This document shows positions 35,424 through 50,478 of a DNA stretch of 64,000 bases, one piece after another (position 1 is the stretch's first letter; each line of letters opens with the position of its first letter). A program made the position numbers and the translations under genes. The notes under the pieces are model-generated. The model was not told the DNA's origin. It saw nothing but the letters and a program-made list of their open reading frames with translations, and did not search any database. This DNA comes from Stutzerimonas azotifigens DSM 17556. Its GTDB lineage: Bacteria; Pseudomonadota; Gammaproteobacteria; Pseudomonadales; Pseudomonadaceae. The stretch is taken from the NCBI RefSeq assembly GCF_000425625.1, contig NZ_AUDU01000018.1:62001-126000 (forward strand), read 5' to 3'.

Positions 35424-35449
35424 CCTGGAACGGATGCCATGGTTTACAA
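35417..35449. promoter_or_regulatory. BirA (biotin repressor) operator
   Basis: CTGTCAACC (35417-35425), 15 bases, GGTTTACAA (35441-35449). The known gammaproteobacterial BirA site is TTGTAAACC-N15-GGTTTACAA: one arm is perfect and the other has two changes. It covers the bioB -35 and the first codons of comF. Confidence 0.85.
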
Positions 35450-36146
35450 TTGGTTATTTAATGAACAATCGTGTCTCTTGTGCGATGGTCCGGCCGAAGT
35501 CGGCGCCTCGCTGTGCACCGGCTGCGAAAGCGAGCTGCCCTGGCTGACCGGCCAGTGCGCGGTCTGCGCCCTGCCACTGCCCACCAGCGGGCTGGTCTGC
35601 GGCGCCTGCCTGAAGCGTCCACCGGCCTTCGAGCGGGTCGAGGCGCCATGGCGCTTCGCCTTCCCGGTCGACACCCTCATCCACCGCTTCAAGCACCAGG
35701 CGCGCTGGCCGCTGGGCCGGCTGATGGCCGAATGTCAGGCGCGGCACCTGGCGCACGCCTTCGACGAAGGCCTGCCGGTGCCCCAAGCATTGCTGCCGGT
35801 GCCGCTGGCGACCCGGCGGCTGCGCCAGCGCGGCTTCAACCAGGCCGGGCTGCTGGCCGACTGGCTGTCGAAGGCGCTCGGCATTCCCGTCCGGCCCGGC
35901 CTGCTGCGGCGCGTGCAGGACACCCCGGCCCAGCAGGGCCTGGACGCCCGGGCGCGGCGACGCAACCTGCGCGGCGCCTTCGCCCTCGCCGAGGGGGCCG
36001 ACGTGTACGGCCAGCACCTTGCCCTGGTCGACGACGTGGTCACCACCGGCGCCACCGCCGAGGCCCTGGCGCGCCTGCTCAGGCGCGCCGGCGCGGCCAG
36101 GGTCGACGTCTACTGTCTGGCGCGCACGCCGAGACCCGGCGATTAG
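35439..36146 (+). CDS. comF: ComF family (phosphoribosyltransferase-like) protein
   Basis: This 235-residue protein has an N-terminal zinc-ribbon-like Cys set (CLLCDG, CTGC, CAVC, CGAC) and a C-terminal PRTase-like motif [20 protein letters not shown] (about residue 190). ComF/GntX proteins are linked to DNA uptake in naturally competent bacteria. The first codons coincide with one arm of the BirA operator, so repression of bioB could also affect comF. A later start was considered, but [15 protein letters not shown] matches the conserved N-terminus. Confidence 0.92.
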   Translation: MVYNWLFNEQSCLLCDGPAEVGASLCTGCESELPWLTGQCAVCALPLPTSGLVCGACLKRPPAFERVEAPWRFAFPVDTLIHRFKHQARWPLGRLMAECQARHLAHAFDEGLPVPQALLPVPLATRRLRQRGFNQAGLLADWLSKALGIPVRPGLLRRVQDTPAQQGLDARARRRNLRGAFALAEGADVYGQHLALVDDVVTTGATAEALARLLRRAGAARVDVYCLARTPRPGD

Positions 36147-36197
36147 CGGCTGCGCCGCGAGGGTTCTACACTGTGCCTCCAACCTGCGGAGCGCACC

Positions 36198-37175
36198 ATG
36201 TCCCACCCGTTCGAAAACCTCACGCCCGACCTCGTGCTCGATGCCGTGGAAAGCCTCGGCTATCTCAGCGACGCACGCGTTCTGGCGCTCAACAGTTACG
36301 AAAACCGGGTGTACCAGGTGGGCCTCGAGGACGAGGCGCCGCTGATCGCCAAGTTCTACCGGCCGGATCGCTGGAGTGACGCGGCGATCCGCGAGGAGCA
36401 CGCCTTCACCCTCGAACTCGCCGAACACGAGGTGCCGGTGGTGGCGCCTCTGGCGCGCGACGGCGAAACCCTGTTCGAGTACGCCGGCTTTCGCTTCGCG
36501 CTGTTCCCGCGCCGCGGCGGCCGCTCGCCGGAGCCGGGCAATCTCGATCAGCTCTACGCGCTCGGCCAGTTGCTCGGGCGCATGCACGCGGTCGGCGCGA
36601 CCCGGCCGTTCCAGCATCGCGAGACGCTGACGGTCGCCGGCTTCGGCCATGCCTCGTTGCAGACGTTGCTCGAGGGCAACTTCATTCCGCGCAGCCTGCT
36701 GCCGGCCTACGAGTCGGTGGCGCGCGACCTGCTCGCCCGCCTCGACCGCCTGTTCGCCGCCACCCCGGCGCCGAGCATCCGCCTGCATGGCGACTGCCAC
36801 CCGGGCAACATCCTGCACCGCGACGAGGCCTACCACCTGGTCGACCTGGACGACTGCCGCATGGGACCGCCGGTACAGGACCTGTGGATGATGCTGGCCG
36901 GCGAGCGCCACGAACGGTTGTCGCAGCTCGCCGAGCTGATGGACGGCTACCGCGAGTTCAACGACTTCGATTCGCGCCAGCTGCCGCTGATCGAGGGCCT
37001 GCGCTCGCTGCGGCTGATCCACTACAGCGCCTGGCTCGCCCGCCGCTGGGACGACCCGGCCTTCCCGCCGAGCTTCCCCTGGTTCGGCAGCGAGCGCTAC
37101 TGGGGCGATCAGGTCCTGACCCTGCGCGAGCAGATCGCCGCGCTCGACGAAGAGCCGCTGAAGCTGTTCGGGTGA
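36198..37175 (+). CDS. srkA: Stress response serine/threonine protein kinase SrkA (YihE)
   Basis: This 325-residue protein has an APH/choline-kinase-like fold: N-lobe EAPLIAKFYRPDRWS, catalytic loop LHGDCHPGNILHRD (about residue 197) and metal-binding VDLDDCRMGP. SrkA counteracts stress-induced cell death in E. coli. GGAG precedes the ATG. It follows comF by 51 bases and may be co-transcribed. Confidence 0.94.
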   Translation: MSHPFENLTPDLVLDAVESLGYLSDARVLALNSYENRVYQVGLEDEAPLIAKFYRPDRWSDAAIREEHAFTLELAEHEVPVVAPLARDGETLFEYAGFRFALFPRRGGRSPEPGNLDQLYALGQLLGRMHAVGATRPFQHRETLTVAGFGHASLQTLLEGNFIPRSLLPAYESVARDLLARLDRLFAATPAPSIRLHGDCHPGNILHRDEAYHLVDLDDCRMGPPVQDLWMMLAGERHERLSQLAELMDGYREFNDFDSRQLPLIEGLRSLRLIHYSAWLARRWDDPAFPPSFPWFGSERYWGDQVLTLREQIAALDEEPLKLFG

Positions 37176-37281
37176 GGCCCCCCGAACCGCTGCCTCGGCA
37201 GAGGGCGGGATCACATCAGGCGTGGGCCTGAAACAGCAGCCGACGCCGATGCTCAGCGGCCCGGGTACGGCTACGACGGCC

Positions 37282-38199
37282 TCAGGACCGCTTCGGCTTA
37301 CCGCGTTTCTGGCCCGGCACCGGGCCGGGCTTGTTCTCCACCGGCTTGGCCGTGGGCGCGGCCTGCTCCTCGATCAGCCAGTCGAGCTGCCAGCCGCCGG
37401 CGCTCTGAGCGAGTTGCGTGGCCAGCCAGGGCAGCAGTTCGCGCAACTCGTCTTCCAGCCCCCACGGCGGATTGGCGATGGCCAGGCCCGAGCCGTTGAG
37501 GCGCTCCGGATCGTCGGTGGGATGCACGTAGAGTTCGGCCTGCAGCAGCTTCGGCGCGCCGCTGCCGGCCAGCGCCTGGTGGAAGCGCCTGAGCTGGCGG
37601 CTGGCCTTGACCGGATACCAGATGATGGCGACCGTCTGGCGCATGCGCCCAAGCGCTTCCTTCAAGGCTTCGACGCAGCGCGCCAGCTCGTCGGCCTGCT
37701 CGAACGGCGGATCGATCAGCAGCACCACGCGCTTCTCGGCGGTTGGCATCAGCGCTCGCGGCACGTGCCAGCCCTCGCCGAGGTGCACGGCGAGGCGCGG
37801 GTCGTCCGCCATGTTGGCCTTGAGCAGCCGGCCGTCCTCGGGGTGCTTCTCGTTGAGCTGCAGGCGGTCCTGCGGCCGTGTCAGGCGGCGCGCCAGCTCC
37901 GGAGAACCGGGGTAATAGCGCAGCCGGCCGTCGGGGTTCAGCGCGCGCACAACGTCCAGGTAGCCGGTCAAGGCCGCCGGCACCTGCGGCAGGTTCCACA
38001 GCCGGCCGATGCCCTGCTCCCATTCGCCAGTGCGGCTGGCCTGCTCGCCGGCCAGGTCATAGAGCCCGACCCCGGCATGGCTGTCGAGGTAGGCCAGCGG
38101 CGCCTCCTTGCGCGACAGCAGCGCGAGGACACGCGACAACACCAGGTGCTTGAGGACGTCGGCATGGTTGCCGGCATGGAAGGCGTGGCGGTAGTTCAT
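37282..38199 (-). CDS. rlmJ: 23S rRNA (adenine-2030-N6)-methyltransferase RlmJ
   Basis: This 305-residue SAM methyltransferase modifies A2030 of 23S rRNA. N-terminal MNYRHAFHAGNHADVLKHLV and YLDSHAGVGLYDL are characteristic, with LLIDPPFEQ and NPPWGLEDEL. The C-terminal tail (KPGPVPGQKRGKPKRS) extends beyond the E. coli length of about 280 residues. Confidence 0.95.
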   Translation of the reverse strand: MNYRHAFHAGNHADVLKHLVLSRVLALLSRKEAPLAYLDSHAGVGLYDLAGEQASRTGEWEQGIGRLWNLPQVPAALTGYLDVVRALNPDGRLRYYPGSPELARRLTRPQDRLQLNEKHPEDGRLLKANMADDPRLAVHLGEGWHVPRALMPTAEKRVVLLIDPPFEQADELARCVEALKEALGRMRQTVAIIWYPVKASRQLRRFHQALAGSGAPKLLQAELYVHPTDDPERLNGSGLAIANPPWGLEDELRELLPWLATQLAQSAGGWQLDWLIEEQAAPTAKPVENKPGPVPGQKRGKPKRS

Positions 38200-38309
38200 C
38201 GAGGGCTCCAGGCTGGGCGCGCAGTGTAACGGTAGCCGTGGCGCCGGTCAGGAGGGAGGAGACGGCGCAAGCCGATCATCCGACGATCGCCAACGAGGCG
38301 CGTCCGTGC

Positions 38310-38969
38310 CTACCAACTGCCGTAGGGAATGCCGTAGCGTTCGATGTAGCGTTTGGCCTTTTCGCTTGGCTGATAGCCATAGCGGCCTTCGTTGCGTCCA
38401 AGATCGGGGCCAAGCGGCTCGATCTCAGCTTGTGCACGCGCGACCCTGACTGGCCGATAGCATTGGTTCCAGACCCACACCTGGACGATACCGCCAGGGG
38501 CCAAGCCCAAGCTCACCGTCGCCCTGTATGGCGATGGCAACGTTGGAGTCTCTGAGCATCGGAAGCTAATGGACTGGCGCATGAGTTGCCTGGCGTGTTC
38601 CGGAATCTCGACCCAGGCCCGATATGTTTCGGGTTCGACAATGGATTGCCAACGAACGTATATGCGTTGAGGAAGGTCCGCGCCAACGACTGCCACTCCA
38701 TCTCCACCTACTCCGTCCCAGCCCCGGGCAACCTCTCCGTCCCGATCGGTCTCTGCGCCTGCGGCACGTCCTCTGCTTATGCGACGAACGAGGAGCCCGT
38801 TGATGTCGACGACTGCGCTGTCTTCAACCCAAACGGTCATGAAGTTGGGCTCTGTAAAACCTAGTGACCACCATCGAGCATGCGGGTCCTGCTGACCTGA
38901 AAGCGGGTCGCCACTTTGGCAGCCGTATAACAGCAGAACGACAAAAGATGCGGCAATCGCTTTTGTCAT
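38310..38969 (-). CDS. DUF2931-family lipoprotein (candidate immunity protein)
   Basis: The 219-residue protein has a lipoprotein signal (FVVLLLYGC, Cys about residue 17), then a domain with ARWWSLGFTEPNFMTVWVED and a C-terminal YIERYGIPYGSW, as in DUF2931 lipoproteins, which often follow DUF2235 effectors. The ATG at 38969 shares a base with the upstream stop (TAATG), so the two genes are coupled. Two 60-base lines counted by hand (38341, 38581) are 53% and 57% GC, clearly below the neighbourhood, which suggests transfer. An immunity role is inferred. Confidence 0.75.
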   Translation of the reverse strand: MTKAIAASFVVLLLYGCQSGDPLSGQQDPHARWWSLGFTEPNFMTVWVEDSAVVDINGLLVRRISRGRAAGAETDRDGEVARGWDGVGGDGVAVVGADLPQRIYVRWQSIVEPETYRAWVEIPEHARQLMRQSISFRCSETPTLPSPYRATVSLGLAPGGIVQVWVWNQCYRPVRVARAQAEIEPLGPDLGRNEGRYGYQPSEKAKRYIERYGIPYGSW

Positions 38970-40525
38970 TACCATCCCCTCGAAGACGCATGCGGATGCA
39001 ATACCCGCTGAGCATCACTCGCTGGAGCATTGATGAAGGTGAGGGCCAAGCCGGTGCGCGGAGTGTTTCCTCGCAACCTGGCCGGTGGATTCCAGTTGGC
39101 AGACATGTGGATATAGGTCCGTAGCAAGACCGCGTCTTCTTTAGGCAAAACCTCATAGTCCCCTTTTTCGAAACGTTCACTTAGCGGAGCCAACTCGGCA
39201 GGCAGGTGAAAATCCGAAATATCGGGAATGTCCATGAAACGGACTCCAGCCGCCCTGGCCAGCGCATACATCACCCTCAGATATACGCGTGACAGCTCGC
39301 CACGCACCGGCCTGGTCAACTGCAAAGCGGCATAGACCCGCTTTCGAGGCGGGGCCATGAGGTCGTCCGAAGGCGGCTCGAGCGACTGCGGCTCAGGCGT
39401 GACGATCGTCAGCATTTCGGCGGGCCAGCCCTGGGTGATCCAGCGGTCCCTGGCCTGTGCCGCGTCCCGGTAAATTGAAGTGGCTTCGACGGGCAGACCG
39501 AGCGGCACGTCCAGCGCCTGCATGGGGCTCACCAGAACCCGCTCGTTCACCAGTGGCAGATAACCACCGCCAATATCGGAATGCGCACCCGGGAGAACGA
39601 TCTCGGTATGCTCCGGCGCCACGCTGTTGAGCGCGAAGTTCGCCCGATACTCGTCGCGCGCCACCAGATGCACGACCTTGCCGAACAGGTTCCGAGGGAG
39701 CTGCAGCCGCAGCCCCGCGGCCACCGCGCTGCGCACGTTACCCAGGTTGCTCATCCCGCCGGTGGAGGCCACCGTGTCGAACAGGCCGATGAATCCCATG
39801 TGCACGTCCCGCTGGTAGCCATCGACGAACAGCCGACTGAAGGCGGGCCTGGCCGTGGCGATGGCAATACCAAGAGGCCCGGCCCCGCCAAGCGCTACCA
39901 GGTTGGCAAAGTGCCGCGCGGCTGCGGCTCCGCGGCTAAACCCGAAAGCATCGAAGGTCAGCGATACGATTTCGCAGTCAGGGTTATCGCCACGGAAACG
40001 ATTGAGAAGGCCGCCGATATCGGTGAACGCTCGCTGCACGCATTGCACGACGCCCGTTTCGCCCCGCCCCATGGCCATGCCGAGCAGCCTGTCCGCTTCG
40101 CCCGTGGTCGTACCGATTCCTTCTATGTAGAGCACCCGGTAGCCATGCTGGAAATCGCCGCTCCCCTCGGGACGACGAGGCGCATGGTAGAGCTCGCTCA
40201 GCTTCTTGATGTTGGTGACGTCGTTGCCGTAGCTGCTGTCCGGATCGGACATGTACGGCTTGCAACTGATTTCCAGGTCGCGCGGCTCGATCGGATGCTG
40301 GGCCCCGCAACGCAGGCCTAGTGCCGAGTTGCCGGCATTGTTGAGCGTGCCGTCGAAGAACACGCCAATGCGCAGCGCGACCTGGGTCTTGCGCGCTACC
40401 GGCGCGGGGTTGCCGGCGTGGCGCTCGTATTCCGCCCAGAGCGCCTGATGCGGGCTGGGCGTCGGCACGTCCCTGAGTTTCGCCTCGCGCTCGGCCTTGG
40501 GTAGGTTGGGCACATATCCACTCAT
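38969..40525 (-). CDS. DUF2235 alpha/beta hydrolase (Tle1-like T6SS lipase candidate)
   Basis: This 518-residue protein carries the DUF2235 start RIGVFFDGTLNNAGNS (about residue 53), a GFSRGA nucleophile elbow (GxSxG, about residue 193) and PGAHSDIGGGYLP with the expected acidic residue. DUF2235 proteins include the Tle1 phospholipase effectors of type VI secretion. No signal peptide. No vgrG, PAAR or T6SS structural gene is in the window. The downstream lipoprotein would be its immunity partner. Start at 40525 (MSGYVPNLPKAERE); alternatives are far upstream. Confidence 0.82.
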   Translation of the reverse strand: MSGYVPNLPKAEREAKLRDVPTPSPHQALWAEYERHAGNPAPVARKTQVALRIGVFFDGTLNNAGNSALGLRCGAQHPIEPRDLEISCKPYMSDPDSSYGNDVTNIKKLSELYHAPRRPEGSGDFQHGYRVLYIEGIGTTTGEADRLLGMAMGRGETGVVQCVQRAFTDIGGLLNRFRGDNPDCEIVSLTFDAFGFSRGAAAARHFANLVALGGAGPLGIAIATARPAFSRLFVDGYQRDVHMGFIGLFDTVASTGGMSNLGNVRSAVAAGLRLQLPRNLFGKVVHLVARDEYRANFALNSVAPEHTEIVLPGAHSDIGGGYLPLVNERVLVSPMQALDVPLGLPVEATSIYRDAAQARDRWITQGWPAEMLTIVTPEPQSLEPPSDDLMAPPRKRVYAALQLTRPVRGELSRVYLRVMYALARAAGVRFMDIPDISDFHLPAELAPLSERFEKGDYEVLPKEDAVLLRTYIHMSANWNPPARLRGNTPRTGLALTFINAPASDAQRVLHPHASSRGW

Positions 40526-40647
40526 ATCCCTGAGTCCTCGTCTTGCGACACATCCTGTGCCGGAGCGAGACCATGCCGCACACGCACGCCCCAGGCAAAT
40601 GGCGAAGGCGGAAAATTTGCGCCGGGTCACCCACCCGGCCGTGTGAC

Positions 40648-41697
40648 TCAGGTCTCGTCCGTTGTCGACGAACCCACCAGCGGCGCCCGCGCCAGCGCCG
40701 CGAGGTCCGCCGAGCCGGTGCAGAAGCAGGCCACACGCAACTGCTGGATCAGCACCTGGAAGTGCGTCACCACCGCCTCGCTGCTTTCCACCGCGCAGCC
40801 CAGCACGCCGGCCGCCTGGCCCACCAGGTCGGCGCCGAGGCGGATCGCCCTGGCCGCGTCCAGGCCGTCGCGGATGCCGCCGGAGGCGATCAATGGCGTG
40901 TCCGGGCAGGCTGCTCTGACCTCGCGGATCGCCTGCGCGGTGGGAATGCCCCAGCCGACGAAGGCCAGCGCCACCGCGCGCTGCTGCGGGTCGGCGGCGC
41001 GCTCGGCCTCCACCGCTGCCCAACTGGTGCCGCCGGCGCCGGCCACGTCGAGCACCGCCACGCCGGCCTCGACCAGCCGCCGGGCGATGTCCCCCGACAG
41101 CCCGGCGCCGACTTCCTTGGCGACCAGCGGCACCTGCAGCTGTCGGGCCAGCCGCTCCAGCGCCTTCAGCACGCCGCGCCAGTCGTGGTCGCCACCGTGC
41201 TGAACCGCCTCCTGCAGCGGATTGAAGTGGATCACCAGCGCGTCCGCGCCGATCATCTCCACCGCCCGGCGCGCCTGTTCGAGACCATAGCCGGCAGCCA
41301 GCTGGGCGGCGCCGAAGTTGGCCAGCAGCGGAATGGTCGGCGCCAACCGCCGCAGCTCGGTGGTCAGGCCCTGGTCGGCGCCACTTTCCAGCGCCACCCG
41401 CTGCGAGCCGACCGCCAGGCCGATGCCGAGCGCCTCGGCTGCCTCGGCGAGGTGGTGATTGATGCGCCGGGCGCGCTCGGCGCCACCGGTCATGGCGCTG
41501 ATCAGCAGCGGCGCCGCCAGTCGCTTGCCGACCAGCGAGGCAGACAGGTCGATACGCTCCAGGCGCAGCTCCGGCGCCGCGCAGTGGGCGAACCTGACTG
41601 CCTCCAGCCCCGTGTCCACCTGGCGGTGCGCCCGCGTGGGGTCCAGCACGATGTCCAGGTGGTCGTCCTTGCGTCGTGACAGCGAATCGTCGCGCAT
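40648..41697 (-). CDS. fni: Type 2 isopentenyl-diphosphate delta-isomerase
   Basis: This 349-residue FMN enzyme interconverts IPP and DMAPP. It starts [13 protein letters not shown] and has [52 protein letters not shown] and [15 protein letters not shown], all IDI-2 hallmarks. Organisms using the MEP route produce both isomers and rarely need it, so it may support extra isoprenoid demand such as carotenoids; no such genes are in the window. GGAGG precedes the ATG. Divergent from the acyl-CoA dehydrogenase gene. Confidence 0.94.
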   Translation of the reverse strand: MRDDSLSRRKDDHLDIVLDPTRAHRQVDTGLEAVRFAHCAAPELRLERIDLSASLVGKRLAAPLLISAMTGGAERARRINHHLAEAAEALGIGLAVGSQRVALESGADQGLTTELRRLAPTIPLLANFGAAQLAAGYGLEQARRAVEMIGADALVIHFNPLQEAVQHGGDHDWRGVLKALERLARQLQVPLVAKEVGAGLSGDIARRLVEAGVAVLDVAGAGGTSWAAVEAERAADPQQRAVALAFVGWGIPTAQAIREVRAACPDTPLIASGGIRDGLDAARAIRLGADLVGQAAGVLGCAVESSEAVVTHFQVLIQQLRVACFCTGSADLAALARAPLVGSSTTDET

Positions 41698-41884
41698 ACC
41701 GAACTCCTCCGTCGCACGGCCGACCCGGCGACACCGGGTACGCAGGATTGGACAGGCACTGGCATGCAGGTTCGCCCGCTGGCCGCCCGGAGGCGTGTTG
41801 ACCCTTCATCAGCGGGATGGATGGAGCTAGGCAGCCGAAAAGCCGGCTCCTTAGACTCGGGAGACAAGAAACGGAGGCTCCCCC

Positions 41885-43687
41885 ATGTCCGAGACCCTGC
41901 TCAGCTCGCGCAACCTGGCGTTCGAGCTCTACGAAGTGCTGGACGCCGAGGCGCTGACCCAGCGTCCGCGCTACGCCGACCACAACCGCGAGACCTTCGA
42001 CGCCGCGCTATCCACCGCGCGCAGCATCGCCGAGAAGTTCTACACCCCGCACAACCGCAAGGCCGACGAGAACGAGCCGGTCTACAAGGACGGTGAAGCC
42101 ATCCTCATCCCCGAGGTCAAGCCCGCGGTCGACGCCTTCATCGAGGCCGGCTTCCTCAATGCTTCGCGCAGCTTCGAGGACGGCGGCATGCAGCTGCCGA
42201 ACCTGCTGGCGCGGGCCTGCTTCGCGCACTTCCAGGCGGCCAACGTCGGCACCTCCTCCTACGCCATGCTGTCGATGGGCGCCTCGCACCTGATCGAGGC
42301 GTTCGGCAGCGAGGAGCAGAAGCGGCGCTTCCTGCAGCCGATGATCGAGGGCCGCTTCTTCGGCACCATGGCGCTGACCGAGCCGCACGCCGGCTCCTCG
42401 CTGTCGGACCTGCGCACCCGCGCCGAGCCGGCCGGGGACGGCAGCTACCGCCTCAAGGGCAACAAGATCTTCATCTCCGGCGGCGACCACCCGCTGTCGG
42501 AGAACATCGTGCACATGGTGCTGGCCAAGCTGCCGGACGCCCCGCCGGGGGTGAAGGGCATCAGCCTGTTCATCGTGCCCAAGTTCCTGGTCAACGACGA
42601 CGGCAGCCTGGGCCCGCGCAACGACGTGCTGCTGGCCGGGCTGTTCCACAAGATGGGCTGGCGCGGCACCACCTCCACGGCGCTGAACTTCGGCGACAAC
42701 GGCCAGTGCGTCGGCTACCTCGTCGGCGAGCCGCACAAGGGCCTGTCGTACATGTTCCAGATGATGAACGACGCGCGTATCGGCGTCGGCATGGGCGCGA
42801 TCATGCTCGGCTACGCCGGCTACCTCTATTCGCTCGAATATGCCCGCGAACGCCCGCAGGGCCGCCTGCCGGACGGCAAGGACCCGAGCTCGGCCCAGGT
42901 GCCGATCGTCCAGCACACCGACGTCAAGCGCATGCTGCTGACGCAGAAGGCCTACGTCGAAGGCGCCTTCGACCTCGGCCTGTATGCCGCGCGCCTGGTG
43001 GACGACCAGCGCACCGCCGAGGACGAGGAAACCCGGCAGAACGCCCACGAACTGCTCGACCTGCTGACCCCGATCGTCAAGTCCTGGCCCTCGGAGTTCT
43101 GCCTCAAGGCCAACGAACTGGCCATCCAGGTGCTCGGCGGCCACGGCTACACCCGCGAATACCCGGTGGAGCAGTACTACCGCGACAACCGCCTGAACCC
43201 GATCCACGAAGGCACCCATGGCATCCAGTCGCTCGACCTGCTCGGCCGCAAGCTGACGCAGAACGGCGGCCGCGGCCTGCGCCATTTGCTGGCGCTGATC
43301 CAGGACAGCTGCCGCCAGGCCCGCGAGTTCGATTCGCTGACGGCGCTGCGCGAGCCGCTGGAAGCGCTGCTGGCCCGGCTGGTGCCGATCAGCCAGGGTC
43401 TGCTCGGCGATCTGGCGGCCGGCAAGGTCAACCTGGCGCTGGCCAACTCGGCGCTCTACCTCAAGGTGTTCGGCCACACGGTGATCGGCTGGCGCTGGCT
43501 GGAACAGGCGATCCGCGCAGCACAGGGGCTGGCGCGCGGCAATCCGGCCGATGCGGCCTTCTACAGGGGCAAGCTGCAGGCCGCGCGCTTCTTCCTGACC
43601 TGGGAGGTACCGGGCTGCCACCACGAACTGGACCTGCTGGAACGCCGCGACGCCACCGCTCTGGAGATGCAGGAAGACTGGTTCTGA
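41885..43687 (+). CDS. Acyl-CoA dehydrogenase, long type, divergent fourth paralogue
   Basis: This 600-residue FAD enzyme starts MSETLLSSRNLAFELYEVLD and has MALTEPHAGSSLSDLRTRAE, FISGGDHPLSENIVHMVLAK, IQVLGGHGYTREYPVEQYYR and IHEGTHGIQSLDLLGRKLTQ. It shares domain layout with the three minus-strand dehydrogenases but differs strongly in sequence, so it is a separate subfamily. Its acyl-CoA substrate is unknown. It is single-gene, divergent from fni by 187 bases. Confidence 0.93.
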   Translation: MSETLLSSRNLAFELYEVLDAEALTQRPRYADHNRETFDAALSTARSIAEKFYTPHNRKADENEPVYKDGEAILIPEVKPAVDAFIEAGFLNASRSFEDGGMQLPNLLARACFAHFQAANVGTSSYAMLSMGASHLIEAFGSEEQKRRFLQPMIEGRFFGTMALTEPHAGSSLSDLRTRAEPAGDGSYRLKGNKIFISGGDHPLSENIVHMVLAKLPDAPPGVKGISLFIVPKFLVNDDGSLGPRNDVLLAGLFHKMGWRGTTSTALNFGDNGQCVGYLVGEPHKGLSYMFQMMNDARIGVGMGAIMLGYAGYLYSLEYARERPQGRLPDGKDPSSAQVPIVQHTDVKRMLLTQKAYVEGAFDLGLYAARLVDDQRTAEDEETRQNAHELLDLLTPIVKSWPSEFCLKANELAIQVLGGHGYTREYPVEQYYRDNRLNPIHEGTHGIQSLDLLGRKLTQNGGRGLRHLLALIQDSCRQAREFDSLTALREPLEALLARLVPISQGLLGDLAAGKVNLALANSALYLKVFGHTVIGWRWLEQAIRAAQGLARGNPADAAFYRGKLQAARFFLTWEVPGCHHELDLLERRDATALEMQEDWF

Positions 43688-43813
43688 CGGGTTGACCGAC
43701 GACGCGCGAACCACGCGGCGTTGTTTTGACAGCCCGTCAAACCCTCGGGTTAGAATCCCTGCTGGCACACCCCCTGCATACGGCAGGGTTTTCCTTCCAG
43801 CGGGAGAGCTCAT

Positions 43814-45559
43814 TTGGACGTCAGCAACATCAACCAACTGTTTCTGATCGGTGGTTTGCTGGTTGCCATGAGCATCCTCATGAGTTCGCTCTCGACCCGC
43901 CTCGGCGTGCCGATCCTGGTCATCTTTCTCGGCGTCGGCATGCTCGCCGGGGTGGACGGTATCGGGGGCATCGTCTTCGAGGACTATCGCCTCGCCTTCC
44001 TCATCAGCAACCTGGCGCTGGCGATCATCCTGCTCGACGGCGGCATGCGCACGCGCAAGGCCACCTTCCGGGTCGCGCTCTGGCCCTCCATGTCGCTGGC
44101 CACCCTCGGCGTGGCCATCACCGCCGGCCTCACCGGCGTGGCCGCCGCCTGGCTGTTCGACCTGCGCCTGATCGAGGGCCTGCTGATCGGCGCCATCGTC
44201 GGCTCCACCGACGCCGCGGTGGTGTTCAACCTGCTCAACGGCAAGGGCCTCAACGAGCGGGTCGGGCCAACCCTGGAAATCGAATCGGGCAGCAACGACC
44301 CGATGGCCATGTTCCTCACCGTCACTCTGATCGGCATGATCGCCTCCGGTGAAACCAGCTTCAGCTGGACGGTGCTGGTCAGCCTGATCCAGCAGTTCGG
44401 CATCGGCATCGTGCTCGGCCTCGGCGGCGGCTGGCTGCTGCTGCAATTGATCAACCGGCTGTCGGTGGCCGACGGCCTCTATCCGCTGCTGGCGGTCAGC
44501 GGCGGCATCATGATCTACGCGTTCTCGGGCGCGGTCGGCGGCAGCGGCATCATTGCCGTCTACGTCTGCGGCCTGCTGCTGGGCAACCGGCCAATCCGCA
44601 ACCGCCACGGCATCCTGCACATGTTCGACGGCCTGGCCTGGCTCAGCCAGATCGGCATGTTCCTCGTTCTCGGCCTGCTGCTGACGCCCAGTGAGCTGCT
44701 GCCGATCGCGGTCCCCGCGCTGCTGCTGTCGCTGTGGATGATCCTCTTCGCGCGGCCGATCTCGGTGTTCGTCGGTCTGCTGCCGTTCAGGAGCTTCAAT
44801 CTGCGCGAGCGTCTTTTCATTTCCTGGATCGGCCTGCGCGGCGCGGTCCCGGTGATCCTCGCGGTGTTCCCGCTGGTCGCCGGCCTGGATCATGCGCAGC
44901 TGTTCTTCAACGTAGCCTTCTTCATCGTCCTGGTGTCGCTTCTGCTGCAGGGCACCACCCTCACCTGGGCGGCCAAGAAGGCCAAGGTCGAGGTCCCGCC
45001 CGCCCCCTCACCGATTTCCCGCACCGGGATACAGATCCACACCACCAGCCAGTGGGAACTGTTCATTTACAAGCTAAGCCCCGGCAACTGGTGCATCGGC
45101 GCGGCGCTGCGCGAGTTGCGCATGCCCGAAGGCACGCGCATCGCCGCCGTGTTTCGCGGCAAGGAACTGCTGCACCCCTCCGGCAGCACGCGGCTGAAGG
45201 TCGGCGACATCCTCTGCGTCATCGGCCACGAGTACGACCTGCCGGCACTCGGCAGGCTGTTCAGCCAGGCCCCCGGACGCGCCCAGGACCTGCGCTTCTT
45301 CGGTGATTTCATCCTGGAAGCGGAAGCCGATCTCGGCGCCATCGCCGCGCTCTACGGACTCAAGCTCGGCGACGTCAGCGGCGAGCAGACGCTCGGCACC
45401 TTCATCACCGAGCGCCTCGGCGGGCGACCGGTGGTCGGCGATCAGGTGGACTGGAACGGGCTGACCTGGACGGTGGCGACCATGGAGGAAGGCCAGGTCC
45501 GCAAGGTCGGCCTGAAGTTCCCCGACGGCCAGAAACCGGGCCCGTCGCTGATGTTCTAG
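43814..45559 (+). CDS. cvrA: Potassium/proton antiporter CvrA (NhaP2)
   Basis: This 581-residue protein has about 12 membrane segments, the CPA1 motif [18 protein letters not shown] and [33 protein letters not shown], and then a cytosolic TrkA-C/CorC-like tail (about 400-581; [20 protein letters not shown]). This layout is that of CvrA/NhaP2, a K+(Na+)/H+ antiporter of the inner membrane. The start is TTG with GGGAGAG 8 bases upstream. Confidence 0.93.
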   Translation: MDVSNINQLFLIGGLLVAMSILMSSLSTRLGVPILVIFLGVGMLAGVDGIGGIVFEDYRLAFLISNLALAIILLDGGMRTRKATFRVALWPSMSLATLGVAITAGLTGVAAAWLFDLRLIEGLLIGAIVGSTDAAVVFNLLNGKGLNERVGPTLEIESGSNDPMAMFLTVTLIGMIASGETSFSWTVLVSLIQQFGIGIVLGLGGGWLLLQLINRLSVADGLYPLLAVSGGIMIYAFSGAVGGSGIIAVYVCGLLLGNRPIRNRHGILHMFDGLAWLSQIGMFLVLGLLLTPSELLPIAVPALLLSLWMILFARPISVFVGLLPFRSFNLRERLFISWIGLRGAVPVILAVFPLVAGLDHAQLFFNVAFFIVLVSLLLQGTTLTWAAKKAKVEVPPAPSPISRTGIQIHTTSQWELFIYKLSPGNWCIGAALRELRMPEGTRIAAVFRGKELLHPSGSTRLKVGDILCVIGHEYDLPALGRLFSQAPGRAQDLRFFGDFILEAEADLGAIAALYGLKLGDVSGEQTLGTFITERLGGRPVVGDQVDWNGLTWTVATMEEGQVRKVGLKFPDGQKPGPSLMF

Positions 45560-45656
45560 CCGTACGGTCGCGACCGCCCGCCGGGCGGGCTCGCCCTGCT
45601 GCCGAAGACCCCTTAGACTCGCGGCCATTTTCAGCTTCGAGGCCGCGTTCAGCTCA

Positions 45657-50478
<4,822 letters not shown>

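Noticed and set aside
42008..44893. 961-residue minus-strand open frame
   Set aside because: Antisense to an acyl-CoA dehydrogenase and the CvrA-type antiporter; low-complexity Gln/Asp/His content, no motif.
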